DNA of 40,626 bases, from NCBI GenBank assembly GCA_024641745.1, contig JAHECL010000009.1, positions 1 to 40,626 on the forward strand, given 5' to 3'. Below, one piece after another: positions 16,876-26,486 of the stretch. The translations under genes and the position numbers were made by a program. Within the stretch, counting starts at the first letter, position 1, and the number at the start of each line of letters is the position of its first letter. The notes beneath the pieces were generated by a model. The model saw nothing but the letters and a program-made list of their open reading frames with translations, had not been told where the DNA came from and searched no databases. The DNA comes from Gemmatimonadota bacterium (GTDB lineage Bacteria > Gemmatimonadota > Gemmatimonadetes > Gemmatimonadales > GWC2-71-9).

Positions 16876-18207
16876 ATGGCCGACACTACCCTCATGGACA
16901 AGCTCGTGTCGCTGTGCAAGCGGCGCGGATTCGTCTTTCAATCCTCCGAGATCTACGGTGGCCTCGGCTCGGTCTGGGACTACGGGCCGCTCGGCGTCGC
17001 GCTCAAGAAGAACGTGAAGGACCGCTGGTGGCACGCGATGGTCCAGGCACGGGACGACATCGAGGGGCTCGACGCCGCCATCCTGATGCATCCCAGGGTC
17101 TGGGAGGCCTCAGGGCACGTGTCGGGGTTCACCGACCCGCTGGTGGACTGCAAGACCTGCAAGGCGCGCTTCCGCGCCGACCAGCTGGAGGACGCGGCCT
17201 GCCCGCAGAAGCCGAGCAAGAAGGCGGGCCAGCACACCACCTGCGAGCTGACCGAACCGCGGCTCTTCAACCTCATGTTCAAGACCTTCATGGGGCCGGT
17301 GGAAGAGTCGGCCTCGGTGGTGTACCTCCGTCCCGAGACGGCGCAGGGGATCTACGTCAACTACCTGAACGTCCTCCAGGGCTCCCGGCAGAAGGTGCCG
17401 TTCGGCATCGCGCAGATCGGCAAGGCGTTCCGGAACGAGATCACCCCCGGCAACTTCATCTTCCGGACCCGCGAGTTCGAGCAGATGGAGATGCAGTTCT
17501 TCGTGAAGCCCGGCAGCGACGGCGAGTGGTTCGAGCGCTGGCGCGAATGGCGGATGGCGTGGCACCACGCCCTCGGCCTCAACCCCGCCAAGCTCCGCTG
17601 GCACCAGCACGGCGAGGGCGAACTGGCCCACTACGCCAAGGCGGCCTACGACATCGAGTACGAATTCCCCTTCGGCTGGAACGAGATCGAGGGGATCCAC
17701 AACCGGACCGACTTCGACCTGCAGCGTCACCAGGCGGCGTCCGGCAAGAAGCTCGATTATTTCGATCAGCCCAACAACGAGCGGTTTGTCCCGTTCATCG
17801 TGGAGACCTCCGCCGGGGCCGACCGGGTCACCCTCACGGCGCTGGTGGACGCCTACCGCGAGGAACAGGTGGAGGGGGACACCCGCGTCGTGCTCGGCTT
17901 TCACCCGTCCATCGCGCCGATCAAGGCCGGCATCTTCCCGCTCGTCAAGAAGGACGGCATGCCGGAGTTCGCCACGAAGCTCTACCACGACCTCAAGCCG
18001 CACATTCCGCTGTTCTACGACGACAGCGGCGCCGTCGGCCGGCGCTACCGCCGGATGGACGAGGCCGGCACGCCGTTCTGCATCACCGTGGACGGGCAGA
18101 CCCTGACCGACGGCACCGTGACGGTGCGCCACCGTGACTCGATGGCGCAGGACCGGGTGGCGGTGGATCAGCTGAAGGGGTGGTTGAAGGAGCGGACGGA
18201 GGGCTGA
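16876..18207 (+). CDS. glyS: Glycyl-tRNA synthetase, single-chain class II type
   Basis: Charges tRNA-Gly. The protein is 443 aa from ATG 16876 ([29 protein letters not shown]), the usual N terminus of the alpha2 enzyme; the track start at 16822 adds an unrelated leader. Class II motif 2 is seen as [25 protein letters not shown] in parts, [14 protein letters not shown] lies before it and SAGADRVTL is motif 3. A Cys-rich insert (CKTC...C...C) near residues 90-120 may bind zinc. This is the archaeal/eukaryotic-like form rather than the alpha2beta2 GlyQS. Confidence 0.96.
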   Translation: MADTTLMDKLVSLCKRRGFVFQSSEIYGGLGSVWDYGPLGVALKKNVKDRWWHAMVQARDDIEGLDAAILMHPRVWEASGHVSGFTDPLVDCKTCKARFRADQLEDAACPQKPSKKAGQHTTCELTEPRLFNLMFKTFMGPVEESASVVYLRPETAQGIYVNYLNVLQGSRQKVPFGIAQIGKAFRNEITPGNFIFRTREFEQMEMQFFVKPGSDGEWFERWREWRMAWHHALGLNPAKLRWHQHGEGELAHYAKAAYDIEYEFPFGWNEIEGIHNRTDFDLQRHQAASGKKLDYFDQPNNERFVPFIVETSAGADRVTLTALVDAYREEQVEGDTRVVLGFHPSIAPIKAGIFPLVKKDGMPEFATKLYHDLKPHIPLFYDDSGAVGRRYRRMDEAGTPFCITVDGQTLTDGTVTVRHRDSMAQDRVAVDQLKGWLKERTEG

Positions 18208-18236
18208 GCGCCGGATGCCGGAACGCCGGCCGGCGC
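18208..18236. other. Dyad between glyS and PLP enzyme gene
   Basis: gcgccgg (18208-18214) and ccggcgc (18230-18236) form a 7-bp stem over a 15-base loop in the 50-base gap. There is no T-run. It could be a weak terminator or an RNA stability hairpin. Confidence 0.35.
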
Positions 18237-18257
18237 TGAAACCGGAAAGGGATCGTC

Positions 18258-19526
<1,269 letters not shown>

Positions 19527-19569
19527 GCACGCGCGGCGGGGCGGCGGGGGCGGGAGTCAGCGGGGCCGC

Positions 19570-20271
19570 ATGAGGCTGGACCCGTTTCGTGCGATGGTCC
19601 GGACGATGAGTGCGGAGGTGCCCGCCGAGTTCCTCGACGGCGTCTCCGAGATCACGGTGTCGCCGCGGGCCGTCCCGCATCCCACCAGGACAGAGATCTT
19701 CACGCTGGGCCACTGCATCCCCTTCCACGCCGGCGAGACCGGCGCCCCCGACGACATCCAGAGCCGGATCGTCCTGTATCACGGTTCCTTCCTGGCGCTG
19801 GCGGAGCTGGACGAGGGTTTCGACTGGCGGACCGAGGCCTGGGAGACGCTCACCCACGAACTCCGGCACCACCTCGAGTGGCGGGCGCGGGAGGGGGCGC
19901 TCGAGGCGTTCGACGAGGCGGCGGAACAGAACTTCGCCCGGATGGACGGGGACCCCTTCGACCCGCTCTTTCACCTCGGGGGTGAGGCGGTGGCGGAGGG
20001 CGTCTTCCAGGTGGATGACGACTTCTTCATCGACATGGTGGTGCGGCGCCTGCCGGACGCAGTGTCGTTCGGATGGCACGGCCGCGCCTACCGGGCGGTG
20101 GCCCCGACGGGGGCCACGCTGCCCGCCTTCCTGTCGGTCGAGGGGGTGGCGGACCCCCCGCCGGGGGAACTGGTGCTCGTGATTCGCCGCCGGACGGGGC
20201 TCCTGGAGCTCTTCCGGTCGCGGGCGCCGTTCACCGCCACCGTATCGGCGAATCCCGCGGGGAGCGATTAA
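19570..20271 (+). CDS. Zincin-like metallopeptidase family protein
   Basis: Putative metalloprotease with an HExxH motif, HELRHHLE, at residues 96-103 (His96, Glu97, His100; possible third ligand Glu103 or Asp115). The N-terminal half resembles the small 'metallopeptidase family' proteins of about 120 aa. The 233-aa length leaves a C-terminal region of about 100 residues that I do not recognise. There is no signal peptide. The stop codon TAA lies inside the -10 box of the next gene. The function is unknown. Confidence 0.7.
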   Translation: MRLDPFRAMVRTMSAEVPAEFLDGVSEITVSPRAVPHPTRTEIFTLGHCIPFHAGETGAPDDIQSRIVLYHGSFLALAELDEGFDWRTEAWETLTHELRHHLEWRAREGALEAFDEAAEQNFARMDGDPFDPLFHLGGEAVAEGVFQVDDDFFIDMVVRRLPDAVSFGWHGRAYRAVAPTGATLPAFLSVEGVADPPPGELVLVIRRRTGLLELFRSRAPFTATVSANPAGSD

Positions 20272-20274
20272 CTT
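20269..20274 (+). promoter_or_regulatory. Candidate -10 box (TAACTT) for the propeller gene cluster
   Basis: TAACTTTG overlaps the preceding stop codon and fits the Bacteroidetes-like TAnnTTTG form. Predicted +1 is near 20281, 26 bases before the ATG. No TTG-type -35 is visible at 16-18 bases, so support is only moderate. Confidence 0.4.
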
Positions 20275-20306
20275 TGGAGCCTGCACTTACGCGCTGGAGG
20301 GATGGC

Positions 20307-21491
20307 ATGCGGGGCTGCTTGCTGCTGGGACTGGGACTGGGACTGGGACTTATGGCCGCGCCGCTCCCGGCGCAGACCGCCACCGGGCCGTACCAGGTCG
20401 GCGTGGTCAGCGAGTCGGGGGACATCGTCACCTGGCTGCGACCGGAGGGCCACACCCTGGTCGTCGACCGTGTGGTGCCGGTCGGCGTCATGCCGGCCGA
20501 CATCGACGGGCCCCACAACATCACCGTCTCCGCCGACCAGCGCTGGTATTTCATCTCCATCGCGCACGGCACCCCCTATGGCACGCTCTGGCGCTTCGAC
20601 GCCGCGAACGACACCGTCGCCGGGCGGGCCCAGCTCGAGTACTTCCCCACCACGATCTCGGTGACCCCGGACGGTGATTTCGCCTTCGTCGCCAACTCCG
20701 ACTTCCACGGCGACCATCCGCGGGTCAACACGATCACCGCGGTGTACACGCCGGACATGCAGACCATCACCGACATCGCCGCCTGCGACATGCCGCACGG
20801 GGTGAAGGTGAACCATGCCGGCACCGCGGTGTGGATCTCCTGCATGCACAGCGACGAGCTGCTGCAGGTCGATCCCGCCACGCTCGACGTGGTGCGCCGG
20901 GCGTCGACCGGCGCCGGGATGGCCATGCCGGGGAGCTCGATGGTCGGCATGAATCACGGCGCGATGGCTCCCACGCCCGCGCCGACCAGTCCACCGGCGC
21001 CGGCTGTCGCCTCGGCCGGCGCGGACCGGATGGTCCCTCCCTCCCCCAAGGTGGACAAGGAGTGCGCGCCCACCTTTGTCAGCGTCTCCGCCGACGATCG
21101 GACCCTGTATGTCGCCTGCAACCACAAGGGGACGCTGCAGGTGTGGGATGCGGAAGCGCTGACGATGACGAAGGAGATTCCGGTTGGCGCCGGCGCCTAC
21201 AACGTGGAGCCCTCGCCCGACGGCCGGCTGGTGGTGGTGACCAACAAGAAGGCGCAGAGCGCCAGCATCGTCGACGCGAAGACGCTCAAGGAGCTGGCCC
21301 GCGTCCCCACCACGAAGAAGATCGTCCACGGCGTGGCCTTCAGCCCCGACAGCCGGTACGCCTACGTCACGCAGGAGTCGATCGGTTCCGATCCCGGTGC
21401 CGTCGACGTGATCGACCTGACCACGCTCACCACGGTGAGCACGACGCCGCTGCCGGCGCAGCCGACCGGCATCGCCATTCTCAAGCGCTGA
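20307..21491 (+). CDS. Secreted YVTN/YncE-like beta-propeller protein
   Basis: A 394-aa exported protein from ATG 20307, with ggaggg upstream. The signal peptide MRGCLLLGLGLGLGLMAAPLPAQ contains an LG dipeptide run coded by a hexanucleotide repeat, with cleavage probably after LPAQ. The mature part shows blade-like repeats: ISVTPDGDFAFVANS, VSVSADDRTLYVACN, VEPSPDGRLVVVTN and VAFSPDSRYAYVTQE, as in YncE/lactonase propellers. Near residues 205-235 an insert rich in Met, His, Pro and Ala (MVGMNHGAM) could bind metal. It leads a four-gene run; the ligand is unknown. Confidence 0.85.
   Translation: MRGCLLLGLGLGLGLMAAPLPAQTATGPYQVGVVSESGDIVTWLRPEGHTLVVDRVVPVGVMPADIDGPHNITVSADQRWYFISIAHGTPYGTLWRFDAANDTVAGRAQLEYFPTTISVTPDGDFAFVANSDFHGDHPRVNTITAVYTPDMQTITDIAACDMPHGVKVNHAGTAVWISCMHSDELLQVDPATLDVVRRASTGAGMAMPGSSMVGMNHGAMAPTPAPTSPPAPAVASAGADRMVPPSPKVDKECAPTFVSVSADDRTLYVACNHKGTLQVWDAEALTMTKEIPVGAGAYNVEPSPDGRLVVVTNKKAQSASIVDAKTLKELARVPTTKKIVHGVAFSPDSRYAYVTQESIGSDPGAVDVIDLTTLTTVSTTPLPAQPTGIAILKR
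20325..20348 (+). repeat. Hexanucleotide tandem repeat (ctggga)4 in a signal sequence
   Basis: Four perfect copies of ctggga code for the L-G run of the propeller's signal peptide. A change of one copy adds or removes two residues without a frameshift, altering the length of the hydrophobic core. Confidence 0.92.
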
Positions 21492-21502
21492 GCGGACTCG
21501 CC

Positions 21503-21775
21503 ATGGTACACGAGAAACAGACGACGCTGACCGGCCCGGAGGTGATCGGGCGCGCCAAGGCCTTCTTCAGCCAGCGGATGCCGCAGTCGGCGGCGTTCCC
21601 GGAAGCGGAAGGCCCGGGCTTCGTGACGCTGCGGGGGCAGGGCGGGGAGGAAATCGCCCTCGCCGCCTTCGCCGCCGACGGCGCCACCCGGGTCCGGGGC
21701 TCGACGCTCTTCTTCGACCAGGCGCTGGCGCGCTTCCTGTCCACGCTGCCGGAACCCGCGGTGGTGACGACATGA
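21503..21775 (+). CDS. Small conserved-looking protein of unknown function (90 aa)
   Basis: I do not recognise this protein. It starts MVHEKQTTLTGPEV with a helix-prone region (residues 12-27). A beta-rich stretch (GFVTLRGQGGEEIALAAFAA) and a final helix (DQALARFLSTLP) follow. There is no signal peptide or membrane segment. It begins 11 bases after the propeller gene and overlaps the ubiquitin-fold gene by 4 bases (ATGA), so the two are probably made together. Absence of Cys and composition like its neighbours suggest an ordinary cytosolic protein, perhaps a partner of the next gene product. Confidence 0.75.
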   Translation: MVHEKQTTLTGPEVIGRAKAFFSQRMPQSAAFPEAEGPGFVTLRGQGGEEIALAAFAADGATRVRGSTLFFDQALARFLSTLPEPAVVTT

Positions 21776-22035
21776 GCGAAGACGCGCGCCTGGTCCGGGT
21801 CACCGTGCAGGACACCTGGGACACGGTGGAATTGAAGATGCCGGCGTCGGCGTCGGTGGCCGAGCTGAAGCTCCGTGCGCTGGTGATGATGCACGTCGCG
21901 AAGGATCCGGGTGGCTACGAGGTCAAGTATCGCGGGGCGTCGCTCCGGGACGAGACCGCATCGCTGGACGCGGCCGGGGTGGTGGACAACGCCGCGCTCA
22001 TCGTGCTTCCGATCCGGCGCCGCCCCGTCCGGTAG
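21772..22035 (+). CDS. Ubiquitin-like beta-grasp fold small protein
   Basis: An 87-aa protein whose pattern follows ubiquitin: strand VRVTVQDTWD, strand TVELKMPAS, helix SVAELKLRALVMM, strand YEVKYRGASL, then the LDAAGVVDNAALIVLPIRRR ending. That ending mirrors the last part of ubiquitin (L-S-D-Y-N... L-H-L-V-L-R-L-R). It ends RRRPVR, with no Gly-Gly, so classical conjugation is not predicted from this gene product. Similar folds occur in EsaB/YukD of type VII secretion. It overlaps the 90-aa gene and lies 27 bases before a deacetylase-family gene. The fold assignment is by eye. Confidence 0.7.
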   Translation: MSEDARLVRVTVQDTWDTVELKMPASASVAELKLRALVMMHVAKDPGGYEVKYRGASLRDETASLDAAGVVDNAALIVLPIRRRPVR

Positions 22036-22062
22036 TTCCATCCTCACGCACCGGCGGGCCTG

Positions 22063-22959
22063 ATGGCCGTCGCGGTCTATCACCATCCCGGCTGCGCCCT
22101 GCACGACGCCGGTCCGGGCCATCCCGAAGCGCCGGGCCGGATCCTCGCCGTGCTCGAGGCGCTGGCCGCCCTCCCCGCCGTCCCGCTCCACGCCGCGCAG
22201 CCCGCCTCGCCCGACCAGCTGCTGGCCGTCCACACTGCCGACCATCTGGCCCTGCTCACGGCGACCCATGCCGCCGGCGGCGGGGCGCTCGACGCCGACA
22301 CCATCATGAACGCCCACAGCTGGGACGCGATGCTCGGTGGCGTCGGCGCCGTCCTGGAGGCCGTCGGGTACGCCCACGCCGGGCAGGGGCACGCCTTTGC
22401 CGCGGTGCGGCCCCCGGGCCACCATGCCTCGGCCGGTCGGGCCATGGGGTTCTGCCTGGTCAACAACGCCGTCCTCGCCGCCCGACGGTTCCAGTCGCTG
22501 GGCCGCCGACGGGTGCTCATCGTCGACTGGGACGTGCATCACGGCAACGGGACCCAGGCGCTGGTGGAGCACGATGCATCCGTGCGCTTCGTGTCGTTGC
22601 ACCAGTCGCCCTGGTGGCCGTTCACCGGGGCCGCCGGCGAGCGGGGTGTGGGCAACGTCTTCAACGTGCCACGGCCGCCCGGGCTGGCGCCGGAGCAGTA
22701 CGTGCGCGATCTCTGGCTCGCCCTCGAGGCCGCCACGAAGGACTGGACGCCCGAGGCGCTGGTGGTGTCGGCGGGCTTCGACGCGATGGCGGGGGACCCC
22801 CTCGGCGGGTTCACCCTGGCACCGCGGCATTACCGGATCCTGACGGAGCGGCTGCGGGAGCGCATGCCCGACGTGCCGATCGTCGGCACGCTGGAGGGCG
22901 GCTACGTGCCCGGTCGCCTCGCCAAGGGGGTGGCGGCGCACGTCCTGGCACTGGGGTGA
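22063..22959 (+). CDS. Histone deacetylase/acetylpolyamine amidohydrolase family protein
   Basis: Zinc-dependent amidohydrolase of the HDAC/AcuC superfamily. The protein is 298 aa. His120-His121 lie in RPPGHHA; the metal ligands Asp157 and His159 are in DWDVHHGNGT and Asp240 in SAGFDA; LEGGY near the C terminus is conserved. A substrate-side segment HQSPWWPFTGAAGERG is typical of the bacterial class II-like members. It is the last gene of the propeller-unknown-ubiquitin-fold run. The target (acetyl-lysine, acetylpolyamine or another acyl amide) cannot be set from motifs. Confidence 0.93.
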   Translation: MAVAVYHHPGCALHDAGPGHPEAPGRILAVLEALAALPAVPLHAAQPASPDQLLAVHTADHLALLTATHAAGGGALDADTIMNAHSWDAMLGGVGAVLEAVGYAHAGQGHAFAAVRPPGHHASAGRAMGFCLVNNAVLAARRFQSLGRRRVLIVDWDVHHGNGTQALVEHDASVRFVSLHQSPWWPFTGAAGERGVGNVFNVPRPPGLAPEQYVRDLWLALEAATKDWTPEALVVSAGFDAMAGDPLGGFTLAPRHYRILTERLRERMPDVPIVGTLEGGYVPGRLAKGVAAHVLALG

Positions 22960-22979
22960 GCCGTGCACGGCCTGACTCC

Positions 22980-23007
22980 TTGCCGCTGACGCCGGGATCG
23001 GTAGGTT
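22980..23007 (+). promoter_or_regulatory. Promoter of the dipeptide epimerase-priA unit
   Basis: TTGCCG (22980-22985), a 16-base spacer and TAGGTT (23002-23007), followed by tcg. Predicted +1 is near 23014: 7 bases before GTG 23021 and 34 before ATG 23048. It fits the TTGnnn/TAnnTT pattern of trpS and purA. Confidence 0.55.
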
Positions 23008-23047
23008 TCGTGACTCTGGCGTGTCCTCCATCGAACTGAGTGTCTCC

Positions 23048-24064
23048 ATGCTGCGCCTCCAAGCCGAGTATCTCGCCCTCCGCACCAGGCACCCCTTCAT
23101 CATCGCGCGGGGCGGCCAGAGCGACTACCGCACCGTCTGGATCCGGCTGACCGATGCCGACGGGAACGAAGGCTGGGGTGAGGCGGCGCCCAACAGGTAC
23201 TACGGCGAGACGGCCGAGACCGTGATGGAAACGCTCCAGGTCTACGCCCAGCACCTCCCGGCCGATCCCTTCGACCTCGAGGAGACCGACCGCCGGCTCG
23301 AGACCGCGCTGCACGGGAACCCCTCCGCCCGGGCTGCCCTCTCCGCCGCCATGCATGACCTGGCCGGCAAGCGGCTCGGTGTGCCGGTCTACCAGATGTG
23401 GGGGCTCGACCCGGCCAGGGCGCCGATGTCCACCTTCACCATCGGCATCGACACCCCCGAGCGGATCCGGATGAAGCTGCACGAGGCCGCCGAGTATCCG
23501 ATCCTGAAGATCAAGCTGGGGAGCGACCGGGATCTCGAGATCCTGCGGACTATCCGCGACGTGACCGACCGCGAGCTCCGGGTGGACGCCAACGCCGGCT
23601 GGACGGTGAAGCACACCCTCCGGATGCTGCCGATCCTCGAGGAGTTCGGGGTGACGGTCCTCGAACAGCCGCTGGTCCCGAGTGACCTGGAAGGATTCGG
23701 CATCATCCGGCGCGCCGCGACGATCCCGCTCATCGCCGACGAGTCGTGCAAGACGGTCAGCGACATTCCCGGCCTGGTCGGGCAGGTGGACGGCATCAAC
23801 ATCAAGCTGGCCAAGTGCGGCAGCCTCCGGGAGGCGATCCGGATGATCGCGACGGCGCGGGCGCATCACATGATGGTGATGGTCGGGTGCATGATCGAGA
23901 GTTCGCTGGCCATCACCGCGGCGGCGCATGTCACGCCCCTGGTGGACATCGTGGACCTCGACGGTGCCGCGCTGCTCGCCGAGGACCCGTTCGTCGGCGC
24001 CACCATCGCCGGCGGACAGCTGCGCCTCCCAACCGGACCGGGGCTCGGCGTCACGTCGCGATGA
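23048..24064 (+). CDS. Dipeptide epimerase, enolase superfamily (L-Ala-D/L-Glu epimerase-like)
   Basis: Probably epimerises dipeptides such as L-Ala-D-Glu from murein turnover. From ATG 23048 the protein is 338 aa. The acid/base lysines are in KIK (Lys154, Lys156), the metal ligands are Asp180 (VDANAGW), Glu206 (LEQPL) and Asp231 (ADESC), and the second catalytic Lys is Lys253 (NIKLAK). Positions match the E. coli enzyme closely. GTG 23021 would add nine residues and sits 7 bases from the predicted +1, so it is a real alternative. Its TGA overlaps the priA ATG. Confidence 0.92.
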   Translation: MLRLQAEYLALRTRHPFIIARGGQSDYRTVWIRLTDADGNEGWGEAAPNRYYGETAETVMETLQVYAQHLPADPFDLEETDRRLETALHGNPSARAALSAAMHDLAGKRLGVPVYQMWGLDPARAPMSTFTIGIDTPERIRMKLHEAAEYPILKIKLGSDRDLEILRTIRDVTDRELRVDANAGWTVKHTLRMLPILEEFGVTVLEQPLVPSDLEGFGIIRRAATIPLIADESCKTVSDIPGLVGQVDGINIKLAKCGSLREAIRMIATARAHHMMVMVGCMIESSLAITAAAHVTPLVDIVDLDGAALLAEDPFVGATIAGGQLRLPTGPGLGVTSR

Positions 24065-26481
24065 CCGATCGGTTTGCGCAGGTCGCGCTCCCGCTCCCCC
24101 TCGCCACTCCCTACACCTACCAGATCCCCGACACCCTGGCCGACCGCGTGGCGGCCGGGGCCCGGGTCGTCGTGCCGGTACGCGGCCGCGAGCTGATCGG
24201 CATCGTCACCGGCGTGGACGTCTCCCCGCCCGACGTCACCGCCCGTCCCATCCTCGCCACCCCCGACGACGCGCCCGCGCTTCCCCCCGCCCTGCTGAAG
24301 ACGGTCGAATGGATGGCGGGCTACTACGGCGCGCCGATCGGGCTGGCCCTGAAGGCGGCGCTCCCGGCGGGTCTCTGGGGCAGTTCCACCGTCGTCGTGG
24401 AGGTGGCCGATGCCCGCCGGGTGCCCGGAGGGACCGGCGCCGAGATCCTGCAGTGGCTGGAACGGAAGGGGGGCAGCGCGCCGGTACACGCCGTCGCGCG
24501 CGGCCTCAAGCGCGGGGTCTGGGACGCCGTCGACCGCCTGGCGCGGGTGGGGGCGGTCATCCTCCGCATCGTCCCGCCCGACACCGGTGGTGGCGCCGTG
24601 ACCGAGCGGGTGCTGGTGCTCCCCGACCAGCGCCCGACCCTGCTCGAACGGCAGGCACTGTTCGACGGCAAGCCACGGCAGCGGGCGCTGGTCGAGGCGG
24701 TGGAGCAGCTGGGAGGCAGCGCCGCGGTGGCGCACCTCCGCACCCAGCTCGGCTTCAGCAGCGCCCTCATCAGGGCGCTCGTGACGGGCGGCCACGCGAG
24801 CATCGACGAGGTCGAACGGGTCCGCGATCCGTTCGCCGGCGAGGCGGGGACGCCGCCCCCCGATGCGCTCTCGGCGGACCAGCAGGGCGCGCTCGAGGGC
24901 ATCGAGGCGCTGCCCGCGGGCGAAGGGGCGCTCCTCTTCGGGATCACCGGGAGCGGGAAGACGTTCGTCTACCTCGAGGCGATCCGTCGCGGGCTGGCCC
25001 ACGGTCGCGGAGCCATTGTCCTGGTCCCCGAGATCGGCCTGACGCCGCAGACGGTGCGTCGGGTCCGTGGCATGTTCGGCGACGACGTGGCGGTGCTCCA
25101 CAGCGGACTCTCCGACGGGGAACGCGCCGACGCCTGGCGGGCGCTGCGTCGGGGCGACCGGCGGGTGGCGGTCGGGGCGCGCTCCGCGATCTTCGCGCCG
25201 ATCGAGGGGCCGGGCGTGATCGTGGTGGACGAGGAGCACGAGGCGACATACAAGAACGGCGAGACGCCGCGGTACCACGCCCGCGAGGTGGCGGCGGTCC
25301 GCGCCCGTCTGGAGGGGGCCCGGCTGGTGCTCGGCAGCGCCACGCCGTCGCTCGAGAGCTGGTCCGATGCGGGGGAGGGGAGACGGCTGCGCCTGATCGG
25401 GCTGCCGGAGCGGGTGGGAGCGGGCCGGCTTCCCGCCGTCGAACTCGTCGACCTCCGCGTCGCGCCGAGGGTGCGGGGCGCCGGGGCGATCCCCTGGTCG
25501 GACACCCTCGACGCCGCGGTCTCCCGCGTCCTGGTGCGGGGCGAGCAGGCGATGCTCTTGTTGAACCGGCGCGGGTTCGCCGCCTTCCTGCAGTGTCCCG
25601 ACTGCGGCCACGTCCCCGAGTGCCCCTCCTGCAGCATCAGCCTCACGGTGCATCGGTCACCGCCGGCGCTGCGGTGCCACTACTGCGCCCACGAGGCGCC
25701 GCTCACGGAGGCGTGCGCCTCCTGCGGGCACCCGGTGGCGCAGATGCGCGGCATCGGGACGCAGCAGCTCGAGCAGTGGATCGCGGAACGATTTCCCGAT
25801 GCCCGGCTCGCGCGGATGGACATGGACACCACCACGACCAGGTGGGCCCACCACCGGATCCTCGGCACGGTGGAGCGGCGCGAGGTGGACCTGCTCCTTG
25901 GCACGCAGATGATCGCCAAGGGACTCGATTTCCCGAACGTCACGCTGGTCGGCGTGGTCGACGCCGACACCGCGCTGCACCTCCCCGACTTCCGGTCGGC
26001 GGAGCGCACCTTCCAATTGATTGCGCAGGTGGCTGGCAGGGCGGGGCGGGGGCCGAAGGGGGGCAAGGTGATCGTGCAGACCCGTCAGCCGACGCACCAC
26101 GCCCTGGTCCGGGCATCGGACCACGATGCGCGGGGGTTCCTGACCGACGAGCTGGCCCTCCGGGGCTCGCCGCCCTATCCCCCGCTGATTGGCCTGGTCA
26201 ACCTGGTGGTGTCGGGCCGTGAGGAGCCGGCCGTGGGGCGCGTGGCCGCGGAGGTGGCTGAGTGGGCCGCAGCGCTCGCCCTGAGGCATGATCTGGACCT
26301 GACCGTCCTCGGACCAGCCCCCTGCGCGCTGGCGCGGATCAAGGGGCGCTGGCGCTGGCATGTGGCGCTCAAGGGGGACGGAGGGACGCTCGGGCGGGTG
26401 GTGCGGTACGCGGCGAGGAGGCTGGCGGGCTCAGGAGAACCCCGGGTCACGATTGACCGTGACCCGGTGAGTCTCCTCTAG
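24061..26481 (+). CDS. priA: Primosomal protein N' (replication restart helicase PriA)
   Basis: 3'-5' helicase that reloads the replisome at stalled forks. The protein is 806 aa from ATG 24061; the longer track ORF runs into the epimerase gene. Order: the N-terminal DNA-binding domain (QVALPLPLATPYTYQIP), Walker A GITGSGKT near 294-301, the DEEH box near 389, the zinc-binding region CPDCGHVPECPSCS and CHYC / CASCG near 511-555, then helicase motifs DLLLGTQMIAKGLDFPNV and QVAGRAGRG. It is 4 bases overlapped with the epimerase gene. Its 3' end contains a large hairpin. Confidence 0.97.
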   Translation: MTDRFAQVALPLPLATPYTYQIPDTLADRVAAGARVVVPVRGRELIGIVTGVDVSPPDVTARPILATPDDAPALPPALLKTVEWMAGYYGAPIGLALKAALPAGLWGSSTVVVEVADARRVPGGTGAEILQWLERKGGSAPVHAVARGLKRGVWDAVDRLARVGAVILRIVPPDTGGGAVTERVLVLPDQRPTLLERQALFDGKPRQRALVEAVEQLGGSAAVAHLRTQLGFSSALIRALVTGGHASIDEVERVRDPFAGEAGTPPPDALSADQQGALEGIEALPAGEGALLFGITGSGKTFVYLEAIRRGLAHGRGAIVLVPEIGLTPQTVRRVRGMFGDDVAVLHSGLSDGERADAWRALRRGDRRVAVGARSAIFAPIEGPGVIVVDEEHEATYKNGETPRYHAREVAAVRARLEGARLVLGSATPSLESWSDAGEGRRLRLIGLPERVGAGRLPAVELVDLRVAPRVRGAGAIPWSDTLDAAVSRVLVRGEQAMLLLNRRGFAAFLQCPDCGHVPECPSCSISLTVHRSPPALRCHYCAHEAPLTEACASCGHPVAQMRGIGTQQLEQWIAERFPDARLARMDMDTTTTRWAHHRILGTVERREVDLLLGTQMIAKGLDFPNVTLVGVVDADTALHLPDFRSAERTFQLIAQVAGRAGRGPKGGKVIVQTRQPTHHALVRASDHDARGFLTDELALRGSPPYPPLIGLVNLVVSGREEPAVGRVAAEVAEWAAALALRHDLDLTVLGPAPCALARIKGRWRWHVALKGDGGTLGRVVRYAARRLAGSGEPRVTIDRDPVSLL
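26433..26477. terminator. Hairpin in the 3' end of priA, shared with the convergent gene
   Basis: ccgggtcacg (26442-26451) and cgtgacccgg (26458-26467) are exact 10-bp inverted repeats over a 6-base loop. Outer arms aggaga and tctcct extend the structure. It lies in the last codons of priA, just before the convergent stop of the DUF1254 gene 5 bases after priA. No T-run follows on either strand, so efficiency is uncertain. Confidence 0.5.
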
Positions 26482-26486
26482 GACGA

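Noticed and set aside
20073-20306. Longer N terminus for the beta-propeller ORF
   Set aside because: It would place an uncharged-free Arg/Gly-rich stretch before a clear signal peptide; ggaggg before ATG 20307 and the export signal fix the start.
22018-22035. Possible Gly-Gly conjugation tail on the ubiquitin-fold protein
   Set aside because: The protein ends RRRPVR; no Gly-Gly occurs near the C terminus and no frameshift would restore one.
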